Assembly: GCF_007845675.1 (NCBI RefSeq) | Contig: NZ_VOBR01000001.1 | Coordinates: 62,001 to 126,000, forward strand | DNA length: 64,000 nucleotides | Source of the DNA: Lentzea tibetensis | Lineage (GTDB): Bacteria; Actinomycetota; Actinomycetes; Mycobacteriales; Pseudonocardiaceae | Direction of reading: 5' to 3' | Shown: in pieces, positions 7,927 to 17,853 of the stretch | Position numbering within the stretch: the first letter of the stretch is position 1 | How the letters are laid out: each line of letters opens with the position of its first letter | Made by a program: the position numbers and the translations under genes | Notes under the pieces: generated by a model | Told to the model about the DNA's origin: nothing | What the model saw: only the letters and a program-made list of their open reading frames with translations | The model's database searches: none

Positions 7927-9759
7927 TCATGCACCACACAGGTTGGAGTGGGAACTCGCGTACGCATCGCACAGGTACGGATTTCCTGGGCCTCCTTCAC
8001 TGACTTTGAGCGTGTGCTCGTCGTTGCGCCACAACGAGAACGTCTGCCCCTGCTGGAAGCCGCTGCTCCCGAAGGCGTAGTCGGTCACGACGGCGCCGCC
8101 CTCCCCTGTCGTGTACCGGACGGTGCCGAAGGTGCCGACCAGCGTGTTGTTCGCCCCGGCTTTGAACGTCAGGGGTGCCTGCCCCCAGCAATGCCGTTTC
8201 TCTGTGAGCGAAGCGGTGCACGGTCCACCGTTCCAGCTCACCTTGCCTGTGCCGTCCCGGTTGATGTCCACCACGGCCCCGTGCACCTGCCAGTGACCGA
8301 CGAACGTGCTGCTGACCTGGAAGCGCTCCACGCTGACGGTTGCGGGTCCCTGCTGGTAGAGGCCGAACTGCTCGCCCAACTGACCGGCGGCGGGGTAGAG
8401 CACCGTCTGCACCACCTCGGGCAGGATCCGCACGTTGCTGATCAACGCGCGAAGAGCACCCGACAGTCCGAGCGCGCCGAGCACCTGCTCGACGCAACCG
8501 GCCGCGATGTCCGCCTGTGCCCTGATGCTCTCCTTGCCGAACGGGTCGACCACCTGGTGAGCGGCCTTGACAGCGCAATCGAGGCCTTCGTAGGACTTCT
8601 TCAGCCACCCGGTCAAGGCCTCGGCTTTGACCGCACCTTTCAACAGGCCTTCGACAACCACCTTCAGCGCACTCTTCGCGACCGCCGCTGCGGGCCCGAC
8701 GACCATGAGCGCCGCGAGCACCATGTCGAACGTGACCGCATCGGCGTCGATGTCCATCTTGACCGTCACCGGGGCTGCCAGATCACTCGTCGCCGTCACG
8801 CTTCCGACCAGCGTGCCCGGAAACACCACCTGGCCGCGGAACGCCCAGAACGCGTTGCGCACCAGGTTGGGCACGTCGGCGCCGTCGTTCCAGACGTCGC
8901 TCAGGCGGATCGCCATCCCAGCGGGCAACGGCTCCGTGCGCAGCGGGAACGCGAACCCGTTGCGCAGCCGCACGGTCGTGTCACTCCCCTCGCCCGGCTG
9001 GGCGCAGGCGCGGACCAGGTCGAGCAGGCTCTTGGCTTGAACCGTGACGTTCGGGCTGGTGGACGTGCACTTGAGTTCTTCAGGGATGCCGAGGAAGTCC
9101 TTCAGCAGCGTCACCAGGATCTCGGTGTGCAGCTTCGTGATCCACCGAGCGATCGTGACGTTGGCGTCGATCACGGTCTGGATGACCTTGCCGCCGATGT
9201 CGACAGCCGACTTCGCCGCGTTCAGCACGGTCGCGATGACTGTCGAGAAGTGCGGGGCGATGGCCGTGACGGTCCGCGTGGCCGGATCGACCTTGGCGTC
9301 GAGGATCGGGACCCAGCTGCCGAGTTCGGTGTCGAACACCGACATCCCCACCTGCTTGTCGTTCAACCCCTGCGGGATCAGGCCGGGGTCGTACTCGAGC
9401 GTCACCAGCACCCGGTCGGCCGCCAGCTTCCCTTTGACGACTTGGACGTCCACCGGTGCGCCCGCGGCCGTGACACCGCGAGCCGACTTGTTGAGATCCT
9501 CGACGACCTCCGGCCCCGGGACGGAGAACCGCACCTCGGTGCCCAGATCCATGGCGCCGTCCGGGACGCGCAGCTGCACCTTCCGGTCCGGCGACTCGAA
9601 GGTCGGCGGCGGAGTCGGCACCGCGGTACCGGCGACTTCGGACGTCACCCCGTGGTAGGCGAACCAGCCGCCGGCGACGAAGACGGCGACGACCACGACG
9701 ATGACGAACCACCTCATCGGTCCCGACTTGCCGATGGTTCGCCAGCCCGGAAACCTCAT
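7927..9759 (-). CDS. Membrane-anchored protein at the end of the type VII operon
   Basis: 610-aa protein with a short cytoplasmic N-terminus, one membrane segment (about residues 15-32, RWFVIVVVVAVFVAGGW) and a large outside domain. After a Pro-rich linker, a beta-rich stretch with PDGAMDLGTEVRFSVPGPE recalls ZU5-like folds, but I cannot confirm this. The central part is helical and the C-terminus is beta-rich with several Cys (GGPCTASL, LCDAYASSHSNLCGA), which could form disulfides outside the cell. I do not recognise the family. Start 9759 has GAGGTGGG upstream; an in-frame ATG at 9849 would extend it by 30 basic residues. It is the last gene of the operon, right after the WXG100 gene, so a role as secretion-associated or surface protein is inferred. 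Confidence 0.7.
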   Translation of the reverse strand: MRFPGWRTIGKSGPMRWFVIVVVVAVFVAGGWFAYHGVTSEVAGTAVPTPPPTFESPDRKVQLRVPDGAMDLGTEVRFSVPGPEVVEDLNKSARGVTAAGAPVDVQVVKGKLAADRVLVTLEYDPGLIPQGLNDKQVGMSVFDTELGSWVPILDAKVDPATRTVTAIAPHFSTVIATVLNAAKSAVDIGGKVIQTVIDANVTIARWITKLHTEILVTLLKDFLGIPEELKCTSTSPNVTVQAKSLLDLVRACAQPGEGSDTTVRLRNGFAFPLRTEPLPAGMAIRLSDVWNDGADVPNLVRNAFWAFRGQVVFPGTLVGSVTATSDLAAPVTVKMDIDADAVTFDMVLAALMVVGPAAAVAKSALKVVVEGLLKGAVKAEALTGWLKKSYEGLDCAVKAAHQVVDPFGKESIRAQADIAAGCVEQVLGALGLSGALRALISNVRILPEVVQTVLYPAAGQLGEQFGLYQQGPATVSVERFQVSSTFVGHWQVHGAVVDINRDGTGKVSWNGGPCTASLTEKRHCWGQAPLTFKAGANNTLVGTFGTVRYTTGEGGAVVTDYAFGSSGFQQGQTFSLWRNDEHTLKVSEGGPGNPYLCDAYASSHSNLCGA

Positions 9760-9850
9760 GCCGTCACCCACCTCAGATCGCATTTCCACCGACCACCGTC
9801 GCGGCCTTGGCCGGGCGGACGGCGCGCGCCGTTCCGCCCCCGCCGTCACC

Positions 9851-10120
9851 TCACGTCCGGGACGTCTCGTCCTGCTGGTTCGCGTTGCCCGTGGCTCTCG
9901 TCGACGCGTCGCGCAGCGCCGTGGCCACCGCGGTCAGCTGGGCGCGGTAGGTCGTGGCCCAGTCGGTCCGGAACGTGTCGGCGTCCGGGCCCGCCCAGTT
10001 CGCTCCGTCGATCTGGGTGGTGAGGGTGTTGGCGATCGTGTCGATCTCATCGGCCTTCGAACCGAGCTGCGTGGCGAGGCCGCGAATGGCCTCGATGTCC
10101 ATGCCGTAGAAGCCAGCCAT
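9851..10120 (-). CDS. WXG100 family (ESAT-6-like) protein
   Basis: 89-aa small helical-hairpin protein of the WXG100 family, the typical substrate and partner of type VII secretion. The WxG turn is NWAGPDADTF near the middle, followed by a W-containing helix (RTDWATTYRAQL). There is no signal peptide. The start ATG follows GAAGGAGAACGTC, a good ribosome-binding site; longer upstream in-frame extensions run into the ATPase gene. It lies 13 bp after the stop of the EccC-type ATPase. Only one small WXG100 gene is present, unlike the usual EsxA/EsxB pair, so it may act as a homodimer or pair with the WXG domain of the large protein at 29098. Confidence 0.92.
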   Translation of the reverse strand: MAGFYGMDIEAIRGLATQLGSKADEIDTIANTLTTQIDGANWAGPDADTFRTDWATTYRAQLTAVATALRDASTRATGNANQQDETSRT

Positions 10121-10133
10121 GACGTTCTCCTTC

Positions 10134-13100
10134 TCACTCCGGGAGTCCTGTTTGGACGACAGTGGTGGTGCCCGCGGTGACGTGCAGGGCTCGCCCCAGC
10201 GGGAAGTCCGTGCGACGCAGGCGGGACGGGAACGTGGTGCGGAACGCGGCACCGTCGTTCACGTCCGGGGCGAGCGCGAGACCGGCGCGGCTCGCCTTGA
10301 CCGCCCCGGCCAGGCCCGCGTTGCTCTGCAGCGCGGTGGCCTCACCGTCGACGACCACGAAGCGCTCGTCGTGGACGCAGCGCTGGATCAGTTGGTGCAG
10401 AGCTGCGTCCGCCGGACCACCCGCGAACGAGGTGACGTTCTCGACCACGACGACGACGGTCTGCTCGGGCGGGACGACAGTGAGTTTCTCGACGAGTGCC
10501 CGTGCCAGTTCGGCCGCGTCCGCGTCGTTCAGCGCGCGGTTGGCCCACAGGTCCAACGACGCCAGGCGCGACCGGCGGTTGCCGAAGTAGTGCAGCTGCG
10601 CGGACGGGTCCCAGCGGCGGACAGCAACCGCGACTGCGTGCAGTGCCGTGGTGCGGCCGGACCTGGGTGGCCCGCAGATCAGGAACGTGCCCGTCGGGTC
10701 GAACGGCTGGGACGCCAGTGTTTCCGACGAGATGCCCAGCACGGGGAAGGCTCCGTCACTCACGGGGAGGTCGACGAGCCCGACGCGGTCCGGCAGCGAC
10801 CTGATCGGGGGCGCCGCGTCCAGACCGCGGGCGGCCAGCCGTTCCGCCAGCTGGCCGAGGCGGGCCGCCTGGGCGCCGACGTCCGGCGCGGAACCCAGCA
10901 TCGCCACCTGGATCTCGGCGCCGTGCAGCAGGCCGCGACCGGGTGCTGACGCGGGGCCGAGCACGTCGGTCGGCAGTCCGATGTGGACGTAGTCGTTCTC
11001 GTCGGCCAGCCGCAGTGCCACCCGCGTCTGCACCGCGGCACCGAGCACCGACGGGACCGCGGCCGGACGATCGGCGGACATCACCAGGTGCACACCGACC
11101 TGGCGGCCGTCGGACGCGATCGCCACGAGCACGTCGAACCACTTGCTCCGGTCGCCCACCTCGTAGGCCGAGCGGAACGCCGCGACACCGTCGAGCAGCA
11201 GCAGGATGCGCGGATCTGAACCACCGGACGCGCGGTACTCCGTGATCGTGCCCGCGTGGCAGCTCGCGTACCGGGTGGCTCTCTCGTCCACGAGCTGACG
11301 CAACCACGACAGCAGCCTGCCGACCCGCTCGTGGTCCGTGCCGGCGATGACGCTGCCGACGTGCGGCAGCTTCTCGAGCATCGCCAGTCCGCGTCCGCCG
11401 AAGTCCAGACCGTAGACGTGGCAGGGACCTCCGCGGGCGGTGTCGCCAGCGGCCACGGCCAGCGTGCGCAGCAACGTCGTCTTGCCGGTGCCACCCGTGC
11501 CGTACACGACGAGGTTGCCGTCGACGTCCGGGCGGAACACCGCGGGCGGCTGAGCCTGGTGCTCCGGGTCGTCACGGACGCCGAACACGAGCTCCTGGTC
11601 ACTCGCCGACGGCAGGCGACCGAGGTCGTAGCACGTGCGCAACGAGGGCAGCCAAGGACGGCGTGGTGGTGTGATCCTGGCGTGCGAGCACGCGGTGCGC
11701 ACTGCCCGGACCAACCGTGCGATGTCGGTGGGGCCGGGATCAGCAGGCGAGTCCTCGTCCGCGGGTACCTCCCACGACGCACCCGTTCCGAAGCACAGCT
11801 GCTCCACGAGGATCTCCGGCGGCGGAGTGACTTCCGGGGTCCATCCGCCCGCGTACCCGGCCTGGAACGACACCAGCCTGCCCGGCCCCGTCTTCGACAC
11901 GGCCCGACCGGGCAGCGCCGGGTCGAAGAACGCGGCCTGCGGTGAGCCGAGCACGTCGACGCTGTCCGCCTCGTCCGCCGTTCGCAACGCGAGGCGGAGG
12001 TTGGTGTTCGCGCGCAGGTTGTCCTTGATGACACCAGCGGGTCGCTGCGTGGCGAGGATCAGGTGCACGCCGAGGGAGCGGCCGCGTTGCGCGACGTTGA
12101 CGACGCCGTCGACGAACTCGGGCAGTTCCTTCACCAGTGCGGCGAACTCGTCGACGACGATCACGAGGCTCGGGGGTGCCACCGCGGCATCGAGCTTCTC
12201 CAACTCCTCCAGGTCCTTCACCCGGTAGCGCGCGAAGAGCTGCTCGCGGTGCCGGAGCTCCGCGGACAACGACACCAGCGCCCGGTGGACCAGGTGCGGG
12301 TTGAGGTCGGTGACGAAGCCGACGGCGTGCGGGAGCTCGGCGAACTCCTTGAACGCCGACCCGCCCTTGTAGTCCACGAGCAGGAACGTCACCCGCTGCG
12401 GGCTGTGCGCGACGGCCATCGCGAGGATCCACGACTGGAGCAGCTCGCTCTTGCCCGACCCGGTCGTCCCGCCGACCAGTGCGTGCGGACCGTCCGTGCG
12501 CAGGTCCAGCGCGTGCGCGCCGGCTGCCGACTTGCCGACGACAGCACGGAGTGTGCCCGCCTGCCGCACCGGAGTCGCCGGCGCGCACGGCCCGGCCACG
12601 ATCGACCTGTTCTCACGCCAGCGTTCGATGACCGCCTCGGCCGCGGCCTCCAGCGCGGGCTCGACGACGTTCAGCAACGACACCGCGCGCGGCAGATCGC
12701 TGTCGTCGTCGATCCGGGCGCCGGTGTCGACCAGCGGAGCCAGCGCCCGCGCGAGGTTCACGGCTTCGTCCTGCGACAGCTGGTCGAGCACCAGCGGCGT
12801 GACGCGGGCACCCGTGTGCACGAACCCCGCCGACGCCGTGCGGTGCTCGACCGTGACGAACGTGCGGCACGCGGCGGGCAGCAGCGCCACGTCCACTGCC
12901 AGCCAGACGACGTGGATCCCGTACCGCCACCCGGTTTCCGCGAGCGAGACCAGCCTGCTCCGCTCGACCGGGGCGTCCTCCTCCACGAGCACCACCACGG
13001 CGGGGATGACCGCTGACTCCCCCGCCGACCGCTGCTCGACCAGCGCCTCCAGCTCGGAGATCAGCGTGGTGGCCGCCGCCCCGTCCGCCGCGAGGTGCCT

Positions 13101-14471
13101 CGCGCCCAGCGGGCTGTGCGGCGATGTGGTGTGCGGCAACCACTTCAGCCAATCCCAGTCGGGTGCGGACTGCGACGACGCGAACCCGGTGAGGACCAGC
13201 TCGGACGGCGAGTGCAGCGCGACGGTGTGCGCGATCACCGCACGTGCGGCGGGCAGGAGGGTGTTCCGAGAGCCCGCCAGACCGACACCACCGTGCTCGG
13301 CGGGGCTGGCTACGACCGGGACGGCGTCAACCGAGTCGAACGACTCCGTCTTCGACACCAGCTCGGCGTAGAGATCGCGAGGCAGCCGACGTGGATCGGG
13401 CAGCACGATCTTGTTGCGCGCGGGCATCGTGCCGGTGCCCAGCCGGATCTCGGCGAACCCCGGATCCGCCGGACGTCGCGTCCACAGCAGCGGACCACCC
13501 TGGTGCACGGCTTCGACGCACGACGTCAGTGGCGGGTGTTCGTCCGCACGCGCGACGACTTCCTCGGCACGCAGCTTTTCCGCCGCGTCAACGAGATCAG
13601 CGAGATCGGCCCGGAACTGCGCCACCGCGCGGCGGTACGCCGACCTCCCGGCGAGCGCGGACTCCACCGCGTAGCCGATGATCATCAACGGGCTCAGCGC
13701 GACGAACGCGAGTGAGGCGAGCGACCGGGTGATCAGGTAGAGGACCGCGCCCATGAGCACCGGGGCGATCAGCGGGATGACCGGAAACCGCTGGCGTGCG
13801 GGCCGAACCGGCGGCTCCGGAGCGATCAGCTCGGTGCCGGGGTAGATCAGGTTCAGCCGCGGTGGCCGCACGAATGCGACCGCGGTGCCGTCCGTGGCGG
13901 CGGGCGCGGCGTGCAGGACCCGCACGGTCAGCTCGGTGTCGCCGAGCCTGGCCCGGTCGCCGGGACGCAGCACCGACCGCGACACGGACGACTCGCCGAG
14001 CTGGACGCCGTTCGCGGAGCCGAGGTCGATGATCTCGGCGATGTCGGTGATGTTCAGCCGGGCGTGCTGACGGGAGATCAACGGGTCGGACAGCCGCACG
14101 TCGCAGCCCGGCTCGCGGCCGATGACGTTGCTGCCGCGGTGCACCGGGTACTGGCGGCCCAGATCGGGACCCGCCACGACCTCGACCACCGCGGCGCTCC
14201 CGGCCCGCGGGTCGGCGAAGCCCGCGCCTGCGACCGCGACGGTGACCGTCGCACCCGACCGGAGCCCGCTCTCCCCAACGGGTTCGTGCGGGTCCAGCGC
14301 GCGCTGGTCCGCGCCGATCACCGCGAGCGTGGGGGTGCCGTCGACCTGCGGGATGGTGCCCGCACGCACCAGGTAGACGGCCACGTCGCCCACCGTCGTC
14401 GCCGAGTCGACGGTCGCGACGAGATCCACCGGTGGCCTGCCGGAGCGGCGGAGCGTGAACTTGATCTTCAT
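10134..14471 (-). CDS. EccC/EssC-type FtsK/SpoIIIE ATPase with FHA domain
   Basis: 1445-aa motor of a type VII secretion system. Residues 1-82 look ubiquitin-like (YukD/EsaB-like). Residues 95-185 form an FHA domain (VIGREPGCDVRLSDPLIS, then SRQHA and SANG). Two membrane segments fall at about 229-270. Three FtsK/SpoIIIE ATPase domains follow. The first two P-loops are intact (GGTTGSGKSELL with K674; GTGGTGKTTLL with K997). In the third the lysine is replaced (CGPPRSGRTTAL, R1273), as is common in EccC ATPase 3. The start is ATG 14471 (MKIKFTLRRSG), overlapping the upstream stop by 4 bp. The N-terminal FHA resembles Firmicute EssC more than mycobacterial EccC. Confidence 0.93.
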   Translation of the reverse strand: MKIKFTLRRSGRPPVDLVATVDSATTVGDVAVYLVRAGTIPQVDGTPTLAVIGADQRALDPHEPVGESGLRSGATVTVAVAGAGFADPRAGSAAVVEVVAGPDLGRQYPVHRGSNVIGREPGCDVRLSDPLISRQHARLNITDIAEIIDLGSANGVQLGESSVSRSVLRPGDRARLGDTELTVRVLHAAPAATDGTAVAFVRPPRLNLIYPGTELIAPEPPVRPARQRFPVIPLIAPVLMGAVLYLITRSLASLAFVALSPLMIIGYAVESALAGRSAYRRAVAQFRADLADLVDAAEKLRAEEVVARADEHPPLTSCVEAVHQGGPLLWTRRPADPGFAEIRLGTGTMPARNKIVLPDPRRLPRDLYAELVSKTESFDSVDAVPVVASPAEHGGVGLAGSRNTLLPAARAVIAHTVALHSPSELVLTGFASSQSAPDWDWLKWLPHTTSPHSPLGARHLAADGAAATTLISELEALVEQRSAGESAVIPAVVVLVEEDAPVERSRLVSLAETGWRYGIHVVWLAVDVALLPAACRTFVTVEHRTASAGFVHTGARVTPLVLDQLSQDEAVNLARALAPLVDTGARIDDDSDLPRAVSLLNVVEPALEAAAEAVIERWRENRSIVAGPCAPATPVRQAGTLRAVVGKSAAGAHALDLRTDGPHALVGGTTGSGKSELLQSWILAMAVAHSPQRVTFLLVDYKGGSAFKEFAELPHAVGFVTDLNPHLVHRALVSLSAELRHREQLFARYRVKDLEELEKLDAAVAPPSLVIVVDEFAALVKELPEFVDGVVNVAQRGRSLGVHLILATQRPAGVIKDNLRANTNLRLALRTADEADSVDVLGSPQAAFFDPALPGRAVSKTGPGRLVSFQAGYAGGWTPEVTPPPEILVEQLCFGTGASWEVPADEDSPADPGPTDIARLVRAVRTACSHARITPPRRPWLPSLRTCYDLGRLPSASDQELVFGVRDDPEHQAQPPAVFRPDVDGNLVVYGTGGTGKTTLLRTLAVAAGDTARGGPCHVYGLDFGGRGLAMLEKLPHVGSVIAGTDHERVGRLLSWLRQLVDERATRYASCHAGTITEYRASGGSDPRILLLLDGVAAFRSAYEVGDRSKWFDVLVAIASDGRQVGVHLVMSADRPAAVPSVLGAAVQTRVALRLADENDYVHIGLPTDVLGPASAPGRGLLHGAEIQVAMLGSAPDVGAQAARLGQLAERLAARGLDAAPPIRSLPDRVGLVDLPVSDGAFPVLGISSETLASQPFDPTGTFLICGPPRSGRTTALHAVAVAVRRWDPSAQLHYFGNRRSRLASLDLWANRALNDADAAELARALVEKLTVVPPEQTVVVVVENVTSFAGGPADAALHQLIQRCVHDERFVVVDGEATALQSNAGLAGAVKASRAGLALAPDVNDGAAFRTTFPSRLRRTDFPLGRALHVTAGTTTVVQTGLPE

Positions 14472-16699
14472 GATCGACCGCGCCACAACGATCGCGGGTC
14501 GACCGCGGCGCGCCACCTCCGCCAGCGGCCGACACCCCGGCTCATCCCCCGGCGAGCCGCGTCCACCTCGGACCAGTACTGCTCGGCGATCGGGACGGGC
14601 GGCTCCTCGGGTCCGAACACCCACCGATCCGCGAACCCGGCGAGTGGGCCGTGTCCGACGAACGCGGCCTCCTGCGGCCGAGTCAGGCCACGCGGGACCA
14701 CCGCGCCGAGATCACGGGCGTGGTCGACGAGCTCACGCCAGCCGGTGGCGAACCGCAGGGCGGTGGTTCCCCGTGTCCTCCTGCGTCGCCGGCGGCGGGC
14801 CTTGAGACCGATGATGGCGCCCAGGACCCACGCGACCCCGAGCACCGGCGGACCGGTCCACGTCAGCGCCGTGATCACCCAGGCGGGCAGCCGCCACCCC
14901 GCCCCCGAGTCGGGCAGGCGGCGGTTCGACTGGGCGTCGACCTGGTTCGCGTCGGTGAGCGAGCTGGGCAGTTTCATCGTGTTCGGCGGCGGCACGCTCG
15001 AGGCGTCGGTGTTCTCGATCTCCTGCGGCGGCTGGCGATCGGGCCGCTTGGACCGGTCGGGCATGAACTCGGTGTTCGGCACGGCGGCCCACGTGCCGTC
15101 GGCGAGGTGGATCTCCACCCACGCCTGGACGTGTTCGCCGCGCACAACGCCGTCCTCGCCGGGCATCGCACCCAGCACCACTCGCGCGGGCATGCCGACC
15201 TGGTTGGCGATCAACGCGTACGCGGCGGCGTACTGCTCGTCGTTGCCCGCGGGGCGGTTGGCGTTGAAGAACGACGTCAGCCTGCCGGTGCTGTGTCCGG
15301 GGAGGAACTCCGACTCGCCCGGTCCACCGTCGGTGTAGGCGCCGTTCTCCCGCAAGTACTGCGCCGCCGCACGGAGTTTCTCCGCGATGCTCCCGGCGTC
15401 GCCCACCCACTTCGTCGCCTTGGCGCGCACGAAGGCGAGGCTGTTGCCGTCCACGTTCGGCCTGCCGAACGGCTGCGCGTCATCGGGTACCCGAGGTGAT
15501 CCCAGGACCGTCGTGATCGTGTAGGTGTCCCCCGCGCGCAACCGGTCGGCGACGATCCCCGACGAGGTGGCCAGGTTGTAGCGCAGGTGCTCGACGTGCG
15601 CCTCGCGCCCGTCGCCGGAGAAGTCGATCGCCGTGGTGTGTCCCGCGACGGGCAACCAGGCGCTCAGCTCGTCGGCCGAGGTGTACGCCGCACCGACCGT
15701 CACGGTGACCGTCGCCTCCGCCCCTCCCGCGGTCACCGGGATGCGCGTACCGATGCGCTGGAAGCTGTTGCGTTCCAACGGGTTCGTCGCGACGGACGGG
15801 CTGCTCGTGGCTCCCCACACCGAACCGTCGTACGCGTCGAGCGTCGCGATCCTGACCCGTTCCCCGGCCGGCAGTCCGTGCACGGTGAACAGCGTCTGGT
15901 CCCAGAGCTGGTTCGCGTCCTTGGTGTGCTTGCGGAACCCGACGAGCGGGCTCGCGTACGCGCCGATCTCGAACGGCGGGTCCACGTAGTTGCGCAGCAC
16001 CACCCGGTCGGTGTCGGCAGGCAGCAGCACGCCCAGCGCGCCACTCGCGCCCGCCGAGACACCGAGCAGCACCAGCGCGGTCAGCGCCCGAGCCAGCCGG
16101 GCCGATCCACCGGTGCGGCGACGACCGGCGCGCACCGAGGTCCAGCACAACGCCGCCACACCGAACACCGCGCCCTGCAGCAACACCGGTTCCCCCGTGC
16201 CCAGCAGGATCACCGCGGTCAGCACCAGCAACGGCGCGCACACCGGAGCGGCGGTCAACGACACCCGGCGGGCGAGGGTGAATCCGCCGGAGCCGCAGAG
16301 CAGCCCCAGCACGTACGGGATCACCAGCAGCGGCCCGGTCCCGTCGACCGGCGGCAACGTCGTGAGCAACTGCTTCCAGGCGTTGCCGCCGAGGTCGGCG
16401 AGCCCGGCGACCGTCGACGGCGTCGGCAGGAACCCCACCGCCGCCTGCTCCCGGAGCACCACGGCACCACCGAGCAGGAAGAACACCGCGGCTGTCATGA
16501 GCGCGACGGTGATCATCGGCTGCCGCAGCGCCGTCGCGACGTGACCGACCAGCACGCCGAGCACCAGCCCCGCCGTTCCGGCGAGCAGGAAGACCCACCC
16601 GGTGTACGTGGTGCGGAACCCGATGAGCGCCACCACGAACAACAACGCGAGGAACCCCGCGTCGACCAGGTCGGCGCGTGCGGGCACGAGCCTGTTCAC
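14468..16699 (-). CDS. TgpA-like transglutaminase-fold membrane protein, catalytic residues missing
   Basis: 743 aa: about six N-terminal membrane segments, a large extracellular part with a transglutaminase-like core (about 440-560), and a last membrane segment near 650-675 (WVITALTWTGPPVLGVAWVL) with a cytoplasmic tail. It aligns with TgpA/YebA-type proteins. However, where these have C-E-H-Y-A the sequence has NDEQYAAAY (D487 at the Cys position). The His of HAW is Q525 (HVQAWVE), and the Asp of VDPT is P541 (VPNTE). All three catalytic positions are therefore changed and enzyme activity is unlikely. The neighbouring DUF58 and MoxR genes form the common MoxR-DUF58-TgpA trio. Both ends overlap neighbours by 4 bp. 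Confidence 0.88.
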   Translation of the reverse strand: MNRLVPARADLVDAGFLALLFVVALIGFRTTYTGWVFLLAGTAGLVLGVLVGHVATALRQPMITVALMTAAVFFLLGGAVVLREQAAVGFLPTPSTVAGLADLGGNAWKQLLTTLPPVDGTGPLLVIPYVLGLLCGSGGFTLARRVSLTAAPVCAPLLVLTAVILLGTGEPVLLQGAVFGVAALCWTSVRAGRRRTGGSARLARALTALVLLGVSAGASGALGVLLPADTDRVVLRNYVDPPFEIGAYASPLVGFRKHTKDANQLWDQTLFTVHGLPAGERVRIATLDAYDGSVWGATSSPSVATNPLERNSFQRIGTRIPVTAGGAEATVTVTVGAAYTSADELSAWLPVAGHTTAIDFSGDGREAHVEHLRYNLATSSGIVADRLRAGDTYTITTVLGSPRVPDDAQPFGRPNVDGNSLAFVRAKATKWVGDAGSIAEKLRAAAQYLRENGAYTDGGPGESEFLPGHSTGRLTSFFNANRPAGNDEQYAAAYALIANQVGMPARVVLGAMPGEDGVVRGEHVQAWVEIHLADGTWAAVPNTEFMPDRSKRPDRQPPQEIENTDASSVPPPNTMKLPSSLTDANQVDAQSNRRLPDSGAGWRLPAWVITALTWTGPPVLGVAWVLGAIIGLKARRRRRRRTRGTTALRFATGWRELVDHARDLGAVVPRGLTRPQEAAFVGHGPLAGFADRWVFGPEEPPVPIAEQYWSEVDAARRGMSRGVGRWRRWRAAVDPRSLWRGRS

Positions 16700-17853
16700 C
16701 GCGGCGCACCTCCAGCGAGCAACGCGGGCAGGTCGGAGAGCTGCCGCAGGGTGAGCACGGTCAGCGCGGTGCTCGGCTTCAACGCGGTCGCCGCCGACGG
16801 ATCGACGCGGAGCACCACCTTCGGCACCTCGGGCGCGAACGCCGCGGCCGCACGGCGCAGGTCGCTGAACGACGGCACCGCACCGGTGATCAGGATCGCC
16901 AGCGTCGCACCCGAGCTCACCCCGGCGGCCCGCGCGGTCAGCTCCGGCAGCGCGACCGGACCGAATGACGCGCGCGAGAACGAGTCCAGCAGCCGGTGCT
17001 TGCCCTGCTTGTGCGCGACCTGGCCCGCAGCGACGACCGTGGTGTCGATGTCGTCCAGCGCGGCCCGCACCGCGATGGACGCCCCCGCGGACACGGCGAT
17101 CTCGAAGTCCTCGGCATCGGGGAACGCCACCGGCGAGCCGTCCACCACGATCGCGAAGTGCGCGCGGCGGGTGTCGAGGAACTGGCGCACGAGAAATTTG
17201 CTGTCCACAGTGGACGCCTTCGCCGACGATCGCCAGTGGATGTAGCGGCGGTCGTCGCCGGGCGCGTACTCCCGCAAGGCGTGGAACGCGAGGTCGCTCA
17301 TCGACATGTCGTTCGTGGTGCGCCCCTCCAGGTCGCGCAACAGGCCGGTGCCGAACGACCGCAACGCCGTCGTGACCGGGTGGACGAACAGCTCCTCCGG
17401 CTCCCTCAGCACGACCGTGCGGCGCAACAGGCCCAACGGATCACCGCGCACCGTGGTCGCCGGTCCGACCACGATCACGCCACGACGCTCGGTCGTGATC
17501 GGGAAGGTGTGGTCGTGGCCCTGCTTTCCGATGACGTCGAACGTCTCCACGCCCGTCCCGACCGGCACCTCAAGCGCGTACGGGAGGAACCTGTTGCGAC
17601 CGGCCTGCTCGACCTGGACGCGGCACGAGGACGAGCCGCCCGCGACGACGCGCCGCTTGCTCAGCGAGACCTGGACCCGCACCGCCGCGGTGCCGATGGT
17701 CAGCAGGCACGACAGCGCGAACGTGACGAGCCCGGTCACGGCGATCAGCACCATCTCGACCCAGCCGAGCAGTGCACCGAGCACCCACACGAGCACCGAG
17801 CAGACTGCGATCAGCCTGCCGAGCGGGGTGACGACCGCGATCAGTGCTCTCAT
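16696..17853 (-). CDS. DUF58 domain protein
   Basis: 385 aa. Two membrane segments near the N-terminus (about residues 5-50) precede a DUF58 region with the conserved REYAPGDDRRYIHWRSSAK signature and a vWA-like C-terminal half (IVVDGSP). Proteins of this family are regularly encoded next to MoxR ATPases and are thought to act with them as chaperone or assembly pairs for membrane or surface complexes. The start ATG 17853 overlaps the MoxR stop by 4 bp and its stop overlaps the TgpA-like start by 4 bp, so translation is coupled through the three genes. Confidence 0.9.
   Translation of the reverse strand: MRALIAVVTPLGRLIAVCSVLVWVLGALLGWVEMVLIAVTGLVTFALSCLLTIGTAAVRVQVSLSKRRVVAGGSSSCRVQVEQAGRNRFLPYALEVPVGTGVETFDVIGKQGHDHTFPITTERRGVIVVGPATTVRGDPLGLLRRTVVLREPEELFVHPVTTALRSFGTGLLRDLEGRTTNDMSMSDLAFHALREYAPGDDRRYIHWRSSAKASTVDSKFLVRQFLDTRRAHFAIVVDGSPVAFPDAEDFEIAVSAGASIAVRAALDDIDTTVVAAGQVAHKQGKHRLLDSFSRASFGPVALPELTARAAGVSSGATLAILITGAVPSFSDLRRAAAAFAPEVPKVVLRVDPSAATALKPSTALTVLTLRQLSDLPALLAGGAPR

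Noticed and set aside
14468-16699. Active protein-crosslinking transglutaminase
   Set aside because: The Cys, His and Asp positions are D487, Q525 and P541, so the activity cannot be claimed.
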